Shown here in pieces: positions 19,659-28,541 of a stretch of 64,000 nt of DNA (the first letter of the stretch is position 1; every line of letters begins with the position of its first letter). Both the position numbers and the translations under genes were made by a program. Source of the DNA: Roseicyclus sp. (lineage in GTDB: Bacteria; Pseudomonadota; Alphaproteobacteria; Rhodobacterales; Rhodobacteraceae). The stretch spans positions 62,001 through 126,000 of the forward strand of contig NZ_JAGYJN010000003.1 of assembly GCF_018402035.1 (NCBI RefSeq). The letters run 5' to 3'. The notes under the pieces were generated by a model. It did no database searches. It saw only the letters and a program-made list of their open reading frames with translations, and had not been told where the DNA came from.

Positions 19659-20798
19659 TTACGCTTTACGCGCTTGCACCACGGAGGTGATGAAGGGACG
19701 GGCCGTTCTGGGCATGGAAATATCGCCAAACCCCGCCGCCTGAAGATGCCCGGAAATCTCAGCGGCGCTGCGCGCGCGCCCTGTTCCCATGGCAAGGCAA
19801 TAAAGCCCAAAGTAAGCATCCCCCGCCCGATTGGGATGCACACCGCCCGACATCGGCTCACTGATGATGATCCGCCCACCGGCCGGAAGTGCCGCATGCG
19901 CCTTGGCCAAAAGCATGCGCACCGTATCGTCGGAATGGTCGTAGAGAACCCGGATCAGGCTGATCGCATCGGCACCACCGGGCAGCGTATCGGTGCGAAA
20001 ACTGCCGCCTGTGATCGTGACGCGATGGGCGAATCCTGCATCGTTGAACCGCGCTGTCGCGGGCGCGATCACTTGCGGCAGGTCGAACAGATGCAACGCA
20101 AGATCGGGATATGCGCGCCCCACCGCCGTTAGGAACGCACCCGTCCCCCCGCCCACATCCAAAAGCCGCGTCACACCGCCAAGATCGATCACGCCTAACG
20201 CCTCTTGCGCGACAAGGGTTTGGCTATCGGCCATGAGCTGCGAATAGGTGGCGGCGGTCTCGGGGTCGATCTGGCCGGTCGCGCCAAAGACATAGGGCCA
20301 GAAAGCGGCCAATTCCGTTGCAGGCGCATCGCGGAAAAAGGCGACGGGGTCGGCCATGTCGCGATAAAGCACATCATGGTGGCGGATCATCTGCGCCAAG
20401 CCGGGAATGCCCGGAAGTGCCGCACCCAGACGCCCCAGACCATAGCGCCCATCGCTTGTGCGTTGCATCAGGCCCAGCGCGCTGGCCGCTTGGCACAACA
20501 CGCGTAACCGATCAGGGGCGACACCAACCCGAAGGGCCAAGGCCTCAACACTGCGCGGACGATCAGACAGGTGATCAGCCAAATCCAAGGCGACAAAGGC
20601 CATCAACACCTGGCTATGCAAAAACCCCGCGACCAGATCGAACAAGGCCTCGCCATCTTTGCGCGCGACACGCGCGGCAATCGGTGTGCGTGCGGCCCAG
20701 CGCTGAAACCGGTCTGAACGCAACAGCGCGGTGCGCCAAGCATAAAGCCGGTCGCGCAGGCGCGGACGGTCATCTTGCATGGGGTCAGCCACCGACAT
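19659..20798 (-). CDS. crtF: CrtF, hydroxyneurosporene O-methyltransferase
   Basis: SAM-dependent methyltransferase that methylates the C1 hydroxyl of demethylspheroidene-type carotenoids in the spheroidene/spirilloxanthin route. The 379-residue protein has an N-terminal dimerisation/HTH-like domain and a C-terminal Rossmann domain with LLDVGGGTGAFLTAVG (SAM-binding) and ISLIRVLYDHSDDTV. It lies four bases after the crtE stop in a crtE-crtF pair. The 3' end touches the bchC promoter. Confidence 0.93.
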   Translation of the reverse strand: MSVADPMQDDRPRLRDRLYAWRTALLRSDRFQRWAARTPIAARVARKDGEALFDLVAGFLHSQVLMAFVALDLADHLSDRPRSVEALALRVGVAPDRLRVLCQAASALGLMQRTSDGRYGLGRLGAALPGIPGLAQMIRHHDVLYRDMADPVAFFRDAPATELAAFWPYVFGATGQIDPETAATYSQLMADSQTLVAQEALGVIDLGGVTRLLDVGGGTGAFLTAVGRAYPDLALHLFDLPQVIAPATARFNDAGFAHRVTITGGSFRTDTLPGGADAISLIRVLYDHSDDTVRMLLAKAHAALPAGGRIIISEPMSGGVHPNRAGDAYFGLYCLAMGTGRARSAAEISGHLQAAGFGDISMPRTARPFITSVVQARKA

Positions 20799-20802
20799 CG
20801 GC

Positions 20803-21672
20803 TTAAATCATCTGGTTTGCAGGAAGCACAGGCGTCAACCGCTCGGCGGTCTTGCGTACCAAGGCCGCCAAGGCCGCCTCACCCGCGCAGGAGGGGATCG
20901 AGGAAATGGCACCGGACAAGATATCCTCCAACCGCCGGATCGCACCGCGCACGCCAAGGGCGGCGACGGCATTGGGGCGGCCATTGATCTCATCTTGATG
21001 GGCGGGCTTGCCCAGCGTCACCTCGTCATACAGCGCATCGCGCAGATCATCGGCGACCTGAAACGCCTCACCGATGCGCGCGCCAAGTTCTGTCCATGCC
21101 TCGGGGTCTTCGCCTGCTGCCGCCGCACCCATGCGGGTGGCCGCTACGAAAAGCGCGCCGGTCTTGGCGCGGTGATAGGCGGATAGATCGATCTTCGCCT
21201 CGCTCTCCCAACCTTGGCCGGCGCAGATACCGCCGGGCATGCCGCTGGTCTCGCCCAAGATGCGCAACAGCCGAAGGCCACGTTTCGGGTCGGCCTCGGC
21301 CGCGCGGGTCAGCACCTCAAACGCCATGATGATCAGCGAATCACCTGTCAAAAGCGCCAAGGGCTCGCCATAGGCGCGATGCACCGAGGGTTTGCCGCGC
21401 CGCGTGTCGGCATTGTCGAAGCAAGGCATGTCGTCATGCACAAGGCTGGCGCAATGGATCAACTCAATCGCCGTGGCCGCCGCATTGGCCATGGCAGGCT
21501 GATCATCGCCACAGGCCAGCGATACCGACATACAGATTGTTGGCCTGATGCGCGCACCACCGGGGTTTACCGCATAATCAAGGGCAGCGGCCAGTTTTGG
21601 CGGCGGGCTACCCACTTGGCCCAATCGAATTGCACTGGAAATCGCGGCTTCGATCCGGGGTTTCAACGACAT
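20803..21672 (-). CDS. crtE: CrtE, geranylgeranyl diphosphate synthase
   Basis: Makes geranylgeranyl diphosphate for carotenoids and for the bacteriochlorophyll tail. The 289-residue product has the first Asp-rich motif in LVHDDMPCFDNADTRRG and the second in QVADDLRDALYD, both diagnostic for trans-isoprenyl diphosphate synthases. It is divergent from crtD. Two PpsR operators at 21721 and 21752 lie 49-97 bases upstream. IspA-like enzymes share these motifs, but the position next to crtF and crtD supports CrtE. Confidence 0.94.
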   Translation of the reverse strand: MSLKPRIEAAISSAIRLGQVGSPPPKLAAALDYAVNPGGARIRPTICMSVSLACGDDQPAMANAAATAIELIHCASLVHDDMPCFDNADTRRGKPSVHRAYGEPLALLTGDSLIIMAFEVLTRAAEADPKRGLRLLRILGETSGMPGGICAGQGWESEAKIDLSAYHRAKTGALFVAATRMGAAAAGEDPEAWTELGARIGEAFQVADDLRDALYDEVTLGKPAHQDEINGRPNAVAALGVRGAIRRLEDILSGAISSIPSCAGEAALAALVRKTAERLTPVLPANQMI

Positions 21673-21720
21673 GCGCGGCCTCTCTGATCATTGGGAATCT
21701 GCCCGGTCTGACAGCCCATG

Positions 21721-21738
21721 TGTAAATCAGGGTGGACA
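21721..21738. promoter_or_regulatory. PpsR/CrtJ operator (TGT-N12-ACA), crtE side
   Basis: Reads TGTAAATCAGGGTGGACA. It lies in the crtE/crtD divergent gap, 49 bases from the crtE ATG, and pairs with the stronger site at 21752 (31 bases centre to centre). It could serve both directions. Confidence 0.72.
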
Positions 21739-21751
21739 AATGCCCGCAAAC

Positions 21752-21769
21752 TGTCAACATGAATTGACA
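21752..21769. promoter_or_regulatory. PpsR/CrtJ operator (TGTC-N10-GACA), crtD side
   Basis: Reads TGTCAACATGAATTGACA, a perfect extended operator. It ends just before the crtD ribosome-binding site GAGGAGGA, so a bound repressor would block crtD transcription and perhaps crtE on the other strand. Confidence 0.85.
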
Positions 21770-21787
21770 GTTGAGGAGGAAAGCCCC

Positions 21788-23353
21788 GTGCAAGACGCGC
21801 CTAACCGTGCAGTCGTGATTGGCGCCGGTATCGGTGGCCTTGCGGCGGCGCTGCGGCTTGCGCATGCGGGTCTTGCGGTCACGGTCATCGATGCAGCACC
21901 CACCGTAGGCGGCAAGATGCGCACCCGCGACAGTGTCGCGGGACCAGTCGATATCGGGCCAACCGTGATGACCCTAAAAGGCGTGTTCGAGACACTTTTT
22001 GCCGATGTCGGCGCGCGGCTATCTGATCATGTCAGCTTGATCCCCGAGACGGTCTTGGCGCGACATTTTTGGCGCGATGGATCGGTTCTGGATCTGCACA
22101 GCGATCCGGCGCGCAATGCGAACGCGATTGGTGCATTTGCCGGTGCAAGCGCGGCGCGGCAATTCACACGCTTTTGCGACCGCGCCGCCCGGCTTTACGC
22201 CGCTTTCGAGGGGCCAATCATGCACGCGCCCAGCCCCCGGCTTGCGGGGCTTGTGGCGCATGTGTTGAAAAACCCGGCGATCATTCCCGCGATGGCGCCG
22301 GGCTTTAGCCTTGCCGCCAGCCTTGCGCGGCAATTTAGCGATCCGCGCCTGCGCCAGCTTTTCGGGCGCTACGCCACCTATGTCGGCGGCTCACCCTATG
22401 ACAGCCCAGCGGTGCTTGGCCTAATCTGGCAATCCGAGGCAAGCGGCGTCTGGCGCGTTCAGGGCGGCATGCACAAGCTGGCGCTAGCGATGCAGGATTT
22501 GGCCACGGCCAAGGGCGCGGCCTTTCGCCTTGGCACGCGTGCGATGCGGATCGAACAGCAAGATGGCCGCGTGATCGCCGTGCATCTCGACGATGGCACC
22601 CGACTGGCGGCCGATCTGGTGGTGTTCAACGGCGATCCCAAGGCGCTAGTCGATGGGCATCTTGGCACCGGCCCCAGCCGCGCCGTGCCGCGTAAAGCGG
22701 TGGCCGCGCGCAGCCTATCGGCCTTTGTCTGGGGCTTTGCCGCCGAACCCGTGGGGGTTGAGCTGGCCCACCACAATGTCTTTTTCTGTGACAATCCAGC
22801 CCAAGAATTCCGTGATCTTGCCGCCGGTCGTATGCCCAGCGACGGCACGCTTTACGTCTGCGCCCAAGATCGCGGTGGCGACGCACCGACAGGCGCAGAG
22901 CGCTTTGAGATCATTTTGAACGGCCCGCCCGGTCACCCCTCGACCCCGGAGGATGCATATACATGTCGAACACGCACATTCGAGACGCTTTCCCAGATGG
23001 GCCTGCGGTTCTCGCCCACCCCACAGGTCAGCGCGCTGCACATGCCGGGGGATTTCGACAGGGACTTTCCAGCGTCGGACGGTTCCCTTTACGGGCTGAG
23101 CCCACATGGGATGATGGCCAGCTTTCAGCGCCCGACGGCGCGCACGGCGATCAAGGGTCTTTATCTGGCGGGGGGCGGGGCGCATCCGGGGGCGGGGATT
23201 CCGATGGCCTGCCTCTCCGGCAAGCACGCGGCCGCGGCGATCTTGAGCGACCTTGCTTCGATCTCGATGTCCCGCAAGACGGCTACGCATGGTGGTATGT
23301 CGACGGGATCAGCGATGACGGGCAGCGCGCGATCTCCATCATCGGCTTCATAG
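21788..23353 (+). CDS. crtD: CrtD, hydroxyneurosporene/methoxyneurosporene desaturase
   Basis: FAD-dependent C3,4-desaturase of the acyclic carotenoid pathway. The protein from GTG 21788 has 521 residues and starts with a phytoene-desaturase-type dinucleotide motif (VVIGAGIGGLAAALRLAHAG) and GGKMRTRDS. The C-terminal FAD motif is GLYLAGGGAHPGAGIPMACLSGKHAAAAI. I chose GTG 21788 because GAGGAGGA lies 7 bases upstream; the in-frame ATG at 21671 would place PpsR operators inside the coding region. The reading frame continues about 36 residues past the usual end of the family (after ILSDLA), into the region encoding CrtC in another frame. Confidence 0.92.
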   Translation: MQDAPNRAVVIGAGIGGLAAALRLAHAGLAVTVIDAAPTVGGKMRTRDSVAGPVDIGPTVMTLKGVFETLFADVGARLSDHVSLIPETVLARHFWRDGSVLDLHSDPARNANAIGAFAGASAARQFTRFCDRAARLYAAFEGPIMHAPSPRLAGLVAHVLKNPAIIPAMAPGFSLAASLARQFSDPRLRQLFGRYATYVGGSPYDSPAVLGLIWQSEASGVWRVQGGMHKLALAMQDLATAKGAAFRLGTRAMRIEQQDGRVIAVHLDDGTRLAADLVVFNGDPKALVDGHLGTGPSRAVPRKAVAARSLSAFVWGFAAEPVGVELAHHNVFFCDNPAQEFRDLAAGRMPSDGTLYVCAQDRGGDAPTGAERFEIILNGPPGHPSTPEDAYTCRTRTFETLSQMGLRFSPTPQVSALHMPGDFDRDFPASDGSLYGLSPHGMMASFQRPTARTAIKGLYLAGGGAHPGAGIPMACLSGKHAAAAILSDLASISMSRKTATHGGMSTGSAMTGSARSPSSAS

Positions 23354-24183
23354 GGTCTGTTTTCTCGCCTTGGTATCGCTGGTCGGGCCGTAAGAACCCC
23401 GCCGATCACTGCTGCTTGAATGTCGTGACCTATGGGCAAGGCGGGCGCTGGACAATGACGGACCGCGGGGAAGCGGCCCTTGGCCTATCGCGCGACCGGC
23501 TGCAGATTGGACCATCGGCGATGGTCTGGGCGGGCGATCATCTGCGCATCGAGATTGCCGAGATGTCGACCCCGCACGCCCAAATGGTGACGGGCGAGGT
23601 GATCATCCGCCCAGCCGCGCTAACCCAAGTGGAGATGGCGCTGACCCCCGATGGCGCGCATATCTGGCGACCCTTTGCACCCAAGGCCAGCATCGAGGTG
23701 CGGCTGAACCGCCCCGGCTGGAACTGGACGGGGCATGGCTATTTCGACGCCAATTTCGGCACCCGCGCGCTTGAGGCTGATTTTAGCTATTGGACATGGG
23801 GGCGTTTTCCGCTGCGCGATGGCGCGGCCTGTTTCTATGACGCCCAGCGCCGCGACGGGTCGGAACTTGCCGCCGCGATTGGCTTTGCCGAGGATGGCAC
23901 GCCCCGCGCGATTGCCATGCCGCCCAAGGCCAAGCTCAAACGCCCCGGCTGGATGGTGCGCCGTGAAACCCGCGCCGATGCGGGATATCAGCCGCGACAG
24001 GTCAAAGCGATGCTTGATGCGCCATTTTACAACCGTGCCGCCGTGCAGACGCAGATCAACGGTGAAGAAACAGTCGGCGTGTTCGAAGCGCTCGACCTTG
24101 ACCGGTTTCGTGGACCATGGCTGATGCCGATGCTGGCCGTGCGGGTGCCGCGCCGCCGCAGCTGGCCGGGAATGCCGGGCTGA
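23257..24183 (+). CDS. crtC: CrtC, hydroxyneurosporene synthase (carotenoid 1,2-hydratase), start unclear
   Basis: Adds water to the terminal double bond of neurosporene or lycopene. Family similarity begins near 23257 (DVPQDGYAWWYVDGISDDGQ, then FIGSVFSPWYRWSGR) and continues through TYGQGGRWTMTDRGEAAL and GWNWTGHGYFDANFG to the stop at 24183, about 308 residues. This frame contains no ATG, GTG or TTG close to the family N-terminus. The nearest upstream ATG is 22963, deep inside crtD and followed by about 98 residues that look like out-of-frame crtD. It is -1 relative to crtD. Frameshifting, a real mutation, a rare start codon or a sequencing indel are all possible. The start given is the edge of recognisable protein, not a start codon. 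Confidence 0.85.
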   Translation, partial: FDLDVPQDGYAWWYVDGISDDGQRAISIIGFIGSVFSPWYRWSGRKNPADHCCLNVVTYGQGGRWTMTDRGEAALGLSRDRLQIGPSAMVWAGDHLRIEIAEMSTPHAQMVTGEVIIRPAALTQVEMALTPDGAHIWRPFAPKASIEVRLNRPGWNWTGHGYFDANFGTRALEADFSYWTWGRFPLRDGAACFYDAQRRDGSELAAAIGFAEDGTPRAIAMPPKAKLKRPGWMVRRETRADAGYQPRQVKAMLDAPFYNRAAVQTQINGEETVGVFEALDLDRFRGPWLMPMLAVRVPRRRSWPGMPG

Positions 24184-24191
24184 AGCCCGGC
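24174..24191. terminator. Palindrome at the crtC stop
   Basis: GCCGGGC and GCCCGGC arms surround a TGAA loop; the crtC stop codon lies in the loop. The word is a common extragenic palindrome type in proteobacteria and could act as a mRNA end or as a REP-like repeat. No T run follows. Confidence 0.5.
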
Positions 24192-24255
24192 CTACCGGCT
24201 GTTGCGGCAGGGCGCGCGAGCCGCCATAAAGACGCGCAAAGCAAGCGGAGGCCCT

Positions 24256-24813
24256 ATGGCAGACAGCAATTTTCCCGGCTGGCACGGCACGACGATCATC
24301 GGCGTGCGCAAGGGCGACGAGGTGGTGATCGCGGGCGATGGGCAGGTCAGCCTTGGCCAGACCGTGATCAAGGGCAGCGCGCGCAAGGTGCGCCGCCTGT
24401 CACCCGGTGGCCACGCGGTGGTGGCGGGTTTTGCCGGATCAACCGCCGATGCCTTTACCCTTCTAGAACGGCTTGAAAAGAAACTGGAGGCAACACCGGG
24501 CCAATTGCAGCGCGCCAGCGTCGAATTGGCCAAGGATTGGCGCACGGATAAACACCTCCAGAAACTCGAGGCGATGCTGATCGTGACGGACGGGCGCGAG
24601 CTTTATGTGATTACCGGCGCGGGCGATGTGCTGGAACCCGAACATGGAATTGCCGCCATCGGATCGGGCGGCATGTATGCGCTGGCCGCCGCGCGGGCGT
24701 TGATCGACGGCGAGCATGACGCCGAAACCATCGCGCGCCGCGCCATGGCGATCGCGGCCGATATCTGTGTCTATACCAATGGCAACCTGACGGTGGAGCG
24801 GATTTCGAGATGA
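24256..24813 (+). CDS. hslV: HslV, ATP-dependent protease catalytic subunit
   Basis: Threonine-protease subunit of the HslUV complex, which degrades misfolded cytoplasmic proteins. The 185-residue protein contains the catalytic segment [20 protein letters not shown]. The Thr-Thr lies 10-12 residues inside the product ([14 protein letters not shown]), so it must be processed or used with an extension, as is common for alphaproteobacterial HslV. GGAGG precedes the ATG at 24256; an upstream in-frame ATG at 24202 lies in the crtC 3' hairpin region and is less likely. It overlaps hslU by ATGA. Confidence 0.95.
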   Translation: MADSNFPGWHGTTIIGVRKGDEVVIAGDGQVSLGQTVIKGSARKVRRLSPGGHAVVAGFAGSTADAFTLLERLEKKLEATPGQLQRASVELAKDWRTDKHLQKLEAMLIVTDGRELYVITGAGDVLEPEHGIAAIGSGGMYALAAARALIDGEHDAETIARRAMAIAADICVYTNGNLTVERISR

Positions 24814-26117
24814 GCGACCTGACCCCACGCGAGATCGTGTCCGAGCTTGACCGCTTTATCATCGGCCAGAAAGACGCCAAGCGCGCCGTTGCCGTTGCGC
24901 TGCGCAACCGCTGGCGGCGCAAGCAGTTGGGCGATGACCTGCGCGATGAGGTTTATCCAAAGAACATCCTGATGATCGGCCCCACCGGTGTCGGAAAGAC
25001 CGAGATCAGCCGCCGCCTAGCGAAACTTGCCCGCGCGCCCTTTATCAAGGTCGAGGCGACGAAATACACCGAAGTGGGCTATGTCGGACGCGATGTGGAA
25101 CAAATCATCCGCGATCTGGTCGATGCGGCCCTGATCATGGTGCGCGAGCATATGCGCGACGAGGTGCGCGCCAAAGCCCATGCCGCCGCCGAAGAGCGTG
25201 TGATCGCGGCGCTGGCCGGTGACGGCGCGCGCGATCAAACCCGCGACATGTTCCGGCGCAAGCTGCGCTCGGGAGAGTTGGACAGCACTATTATCGAGTT
25301 GGAATTGACTGATACCGCGAACCCGATGGGCGGCTTCGAGATCCCCGGCCAGCCGGGGATGGGCGGCGGGATGATGAATTTGGGCGATCTTTTTGGCAAA
25401 GCCTTTGGCGGGCGCAAGATCAAGCGCCGCATGACCGTTGCCGCCAGCTACGAGGCACTGATCGAGGAAGAAGCTGACAAGCTTCTCGACAGCGAGATGG
25501 TGACCCGCGAGGCGCTGCGCGCGGTCGAGCAAAATGGCATCGTCTTCATCGACGAGATCGACAAGGTCGCCAGCCGCCAAGATATGCGCGGCGGTGATGT
25601 CAGCCGCGAGGGGGTGCAGCGCGATCTTTTGCCCCTGATCGAAGGCACGACCGTTTCGACCAAGCATGGCCCGGTGAAAACCGACCATATCTTGTTCATC
25701 GCCAGCGGTGCTTTTCATATCGCCAAGCCATCGGACCTATTGCCCGAATTGCAGGGGCGCTTGCCGATCCGGGTGAACCTTCGCCCGCTGACCGAGGATG
25801 ATTTTGTCCGCATCCTGACCGAGACCGACAATGCGCTCACCCGGCAATATACCGCGCTGATGGCGACCGAGGCGGTCGAGGTCAGCTTTACCCAAGACGG
25901 GATCGCCGCCTTGGCCCGTATCGCGGCCGAGGTGAATGAGAGCATCGAGAACATCGGCGCGCGGCGGCTTTACACCGTGATGGAGCGTGTGTTCGAAGAG
26001 CTGAGCTTTACCGCCCCTGATCGCGGCGGCGAGGCGATCATTGTCGATGCCGCGTTTGTCGAGGCAAATCTGGGTGAGTTGACCCGCGACATCGATCTGT
26101 CGCGCTATGTTTTGTGA
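24810..26117 (+). CDS. hslU: HslU, ATPase of the HslUV protease
   Basis: AAA+ unfoldase that feeds substrates to HslV. The 435-residue protein has the Walker A site [20 protein letters not shown], the pore-loop segment [15 protein letters not shown], the Walker B site [12 protein letters not shown], and a C-terminal domain with INRP-like [15 protein letters not shown]. The intermediate domain is present (residues about 110-240). The gene is translationally coupled to hslV and faces the convergent Smr-domain gene with no gap. Confidence 0.96.
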   Translation: MSDLTPREIVSELDRFIIGQKDAKRAVAVALRNRWRRKQLGDDLRDEVYPKNILMIGPTGVGKTEISRRLAKLARAPFIKVEATKYTEVGYVGRDVEQIIRDLVDAALIMVREHMRDEVRAKAHAAAEERVIAALAGDGARDQTRDMFRRKLRSGELDSTIIELELTDTANPMGGFEIPGQPGMGGGMMNLGDLFGKAFGGRKIKRRMTVAASYEALIEEEADKLLDSEMVTREALRAVEQNGIVFIDEIDKVASRQDMRGGDVSREGVQRDLLPLIEGTTVSTKHGPVKTDHILFIASGAFHIAKPSDLLPELQGRLPIRVNLRPLTEDDFVRILTETDNALTRQYTALMATEAVEVSFTQDGIAALARIAAEVNESIENIGARRLYTVMERVFEELSFTAPDRGGEAIIVDAAFVEANLGELTRDIDLSRYVL

Positions 26118-26714
26118 TCAGCGCGGACGCTTGAGATATACGTAATAAGCCCCGCCGCCGCCATGGCGCTGGTGCGCTTCGCGGATATCGAGGACCAACG
26201 CGCCCAGCGGTGGGGCATGCAGCCAAGACGGCACTTGGTGGCGCAAAATCCCGACCTTGATCGGGATGGGCGTGTCGCTATCGCGCTCTTTGCCCTTGCC
26301 GGTAATCACAAGAACAAGACGATCACCCCGATCATAGGCGGAAAAGACAAAGCGGATCAGTGCGGGATGGGCCTGCGCGATGGTCATGCCATGCAGATCG
26401 ATCCGCGCATCGGGTTTAAGCTTGCCGCGCACCAGCTTGCGATAGGCGCCATGATCCATCCGCACGGGCGCTTGTGCCAAACGGGTGGATAGATCGGTGC
26501 TGGGTTGCGGTGGATGGGGCTTGTGGCGGGCCTTTTCGCCGATGCGAAAGGCGGAAATCCTTTCGCGCGGGACGGTGGGGGCAGGTTTTGGCCCCTCGAT
26601 CTCGGGCAGCGAAAGGTTGCGCGCGGGCGGATCAAGCGGCGTCGTGCTTTTTGCGACCTTTTCCCACAGATGGCGTTCTTCCGCGCTTAGCCCGCGCTTG
26701 CCCTGACGCGCCAT
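26118..26714 (-). CDS. Smr/MutS2-type domain protein
   Basis: A 198-residue protein with a basic, proline-rich N-terminal half and a C-terminal Smr domain: DARIDLHGMTIAQAHPAL, then LVLVITGKGKERD and GGGGAYYVYLKR. Smr domains are often nucleases acting on branched DNA or on RNA, but the role of this stand-alone form is unknown. It lies just downstream of mltA (3-base gap) on the same strand, an order frequent in alphaproteobacteria. Confidence 0.85.
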   Translation of the reverse strand: MARQGKRGLSAEERHLWEKVAKSTTPLDPPARNLSLPEIEGPKPAPTVPRERISAFRIGEKARHKPHPPQPSTDLSTRLAQAPVRMDHGAYRKLVRGKLKPDARIDLHGMTIAQAHPALIRFVFSAYDRGDRLVLVITGKGKERDSDTPIPIKVGILRHQVPSWLHAPPLGALVLDIREAHQRHGGGGAYYVYLKRPR

Positions 26715-26717
26715 CGC

Positions 26718-27749
26718 TCAGCGATCCGGCGCGCGTTGATGGGCCAATTCAATCGGGAGCAAAACGACCATCCGGCCCGGATCGCGTATCTCGCCGGCGG
26801 CGAGACCTGCCTGATCACCAAAGCCATAGAAGATATCGGCGCGCTGCGCCCCACGAATAGCGCCGCCTGTATCTTGCGCCACCATCAATCGCCTGATCGG
26901 GTCTGCACCTGCTTTTTCGATCCAGACAGGTGCGCCCAAGGGCGTATGTTCCGGATCGACCGCGATAGAGCGCATCGGCGTGATCGAGCGGTTCATCGCC
27001 CCCAAAGGCCCAAGATCGGGATCGGGCAAATCGACCTCGCGGAAAAAGATATAGGATGGGTTGTGATAAAGTAGCTCGCGCCCCGCCGCCGGGTTGCGAC
27101 GCACCCAGTTGCGGATCACCTGCGCCGAAACCTGATGTTGGGTGAAGATGCCCCGGCGCACCAGCTCTTGCCCGATGGAGCGATAGGGCTGGCCATTCCT
27201 GCCACCATACCCAACGCGGATGATTGACCCATCTTGCAGCTTGATCCGGCCAGAGCCTTGTATTTGCAGAAAAAACAGCTCAACCGCATCATCGACCCAA
27301 GCGATCTCTAGCCCGCGACCTTCCAGCAAGCGGCCCTCTTCGATCTCGCGGCGGGTGACCCAGCGGCCATCGACGGCCTCGGGCGGTGTGCGATAGACGG
27401 GATAGCGAAAGCGCATACTGGGTGTGCGCGCGCCATCAAGTTGCGGCTCAAAATAGCCGGTGAACAGCGCCGGTGCGGCCCCGCCGATCAGAACCGGGCG
27501 AAAGAACATCTCGAAAAAGCGGCGTGCGTCGCGTGCATTCTGGGACAAGGCGCAAAGGGGTTGCCAATCCGGGCCGACAAGATCGGCACAGGTATTGCGA
27601 AACGTGGCCAAGGCAGCGGCGTGGTCATCGGTGGCCCAGCCGTCGAGATCGGCAAAAGACAAAAGCTCAATTGTCTCTTCAGACATTGAAGGGCTGCTCC
27701 AGGCAGAGATGGCCATAACAAGGCCAAGGACCGCACCCAACCCGCGCAT
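26718..27749 (-). CDS. mltA: MltA, membrane-bound lytic murein transglycosylase A
   Basis: Cleaves peptidoglycan to anhydromuropeptides. The 343-residue product has a hydrophobic N-terminal signal (LGAVLGLVMAISAWSS) without a clear lipobox cysteine, the MltA domain (FTGYFEPQLDGARTPS; GSGRIKLQDGSIIRVGY), and the 3D domain with the conserved Asp in MVAQDTGGAIRGAQRADIFYG. It is followed by the Smr gene and preceded by the Tim44-like gene, three bases upstream. A secreted periplasmic location is inferred. Confidence 0.92.
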   Translation of the reverse strand: MRGLGAVLGLVMAISAWSSPSMSEETIELLSFADLDGWATDDHAAALATFRNTCADLVGPDWQPLCALSQNARDARRFFEMFFRPVLIGGAAPALFTGYFEPQLDGARTPSMRFRYPVYRTPPEAVDGRWVTRREIEEGRLLEGRGLEIAWVDDAVELFFLQIQGSGRIKLQDGSIIRVGYGGRNGQPYRSIGQELVRRGIFTQHQVSAQVIRNWVRRNPAAGRELLYHNPSYIFFREVDLPDPDLGPLGAMNRSITPMRSIAVDPEHTPLGAPVWIEKAGADPIRRLMVAQDTGGAIRGAQRADIFYGFGDQAGLAAGEIRDPGRMVVLLPIELAHQRAPDR

Positions 27750-27752
27750 CTG

Positions 27753-28412
27753 TCATCCGTCGGTTGCGACCAATTCCCAGTTCGGATCGCTGGCCCCCAT
27801 ATGGCGGGCGAAAGTCCAAACATCGCGCTGGCGCTTGATCTCGTTCGGGTCACCCTCGACCACCTGACCTTCGGCGTTGCGCACGACCGAGGTCAACTCG
27901 CCCACGAAACGCACGGTAATCTCGCCCACACCGGTGGCGCGGTCAAAGCGTGCGCGGTCAAGTGCCAATTCCCGGATGCCGATAAAGGAGGCTTGGATCG
28001 ACAAGCCTTGCGCCTCGCGTTCGTCGATCACGGAGGCGAAGGTCTCCATCACATCGGACGCAAGAAACGGGCGCAGCGCTTCTACATCGCCGTTTTCAAA
28101 AGCCATCAAGATCATCTCGTAAGCGCCGCGCGCGCCTTGCAAGAACTCGGCAACGGTAAAGCTTGGCTCGGCTTGCTTCATGGCGCTCAACGCCTTGGCG
28201 CTGTCAGAGCCATCTTCGACATGGTCGGTAATATCGCGATCAGGGCCACCTTCGATCACTTCGAAATCGCGGCGGCGATCCTTGCGCGCGGGCTCTGCCA
28301 CCTCGGGCGGTTTTTCATAGCCTTCGCGCGTGCCAAGCACACTGCGCAGACGCAGAATCAAAAACACTGCGATACCCGCCAAGACCAGCAAAGATAGAAG
28401 GGACGAGTTCAT
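27753..28412 (-). CDS. Tim44-like domain protein
   Basis: A 219-residue protein with one N-terminal membrane helix (SSLLSLLVLAGIAVFLIL) and a C-terminal Tim44/TimA-type domain (about residues 85-219; SFTVAEFLQGARGAYEMI through DVWTFARHMG). In other alphaproteobacteria such proteins are inner-membrane factors with a Tim44-related fold; the function is not clear. AAGGAG lies 5 bases before the ATG at 28412. It precedes mltA-Smr in one operon and is divergent from fxsA-secB. Confidence 0.87.
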   Translation of the reverse strand: MNSSLLSLLVLAGIAVFLILRLRSVLGTREGYEKPPEVAEPARKDRRRDFEVIEGGPDRDITDHVEDGSDSAKALSAMKQAEPSFTVAEFLQGARGAYEMILMAFENGDVEALRPFLASDVMETFASVIDEREAQGLSIQASFIGIRELALDRARFDRATGVGEITVRFVGELTSVVRNAEGQVVEGDPNEIKRQRDVWTFARHMGASDPNWELVATDG

Positions 28413-28541
28413 GAAAGCTCCTTGCTGGGCAAACGGGGTTCTCTTGGGCGTTACAATGCACATATGTAGGTCAGGGGTGGTATCAAGTCCATCACCCTCG
28501 ACCGCGCCAAATCGGCGCTTGCCCCGTTGGGAGAGCAATTC

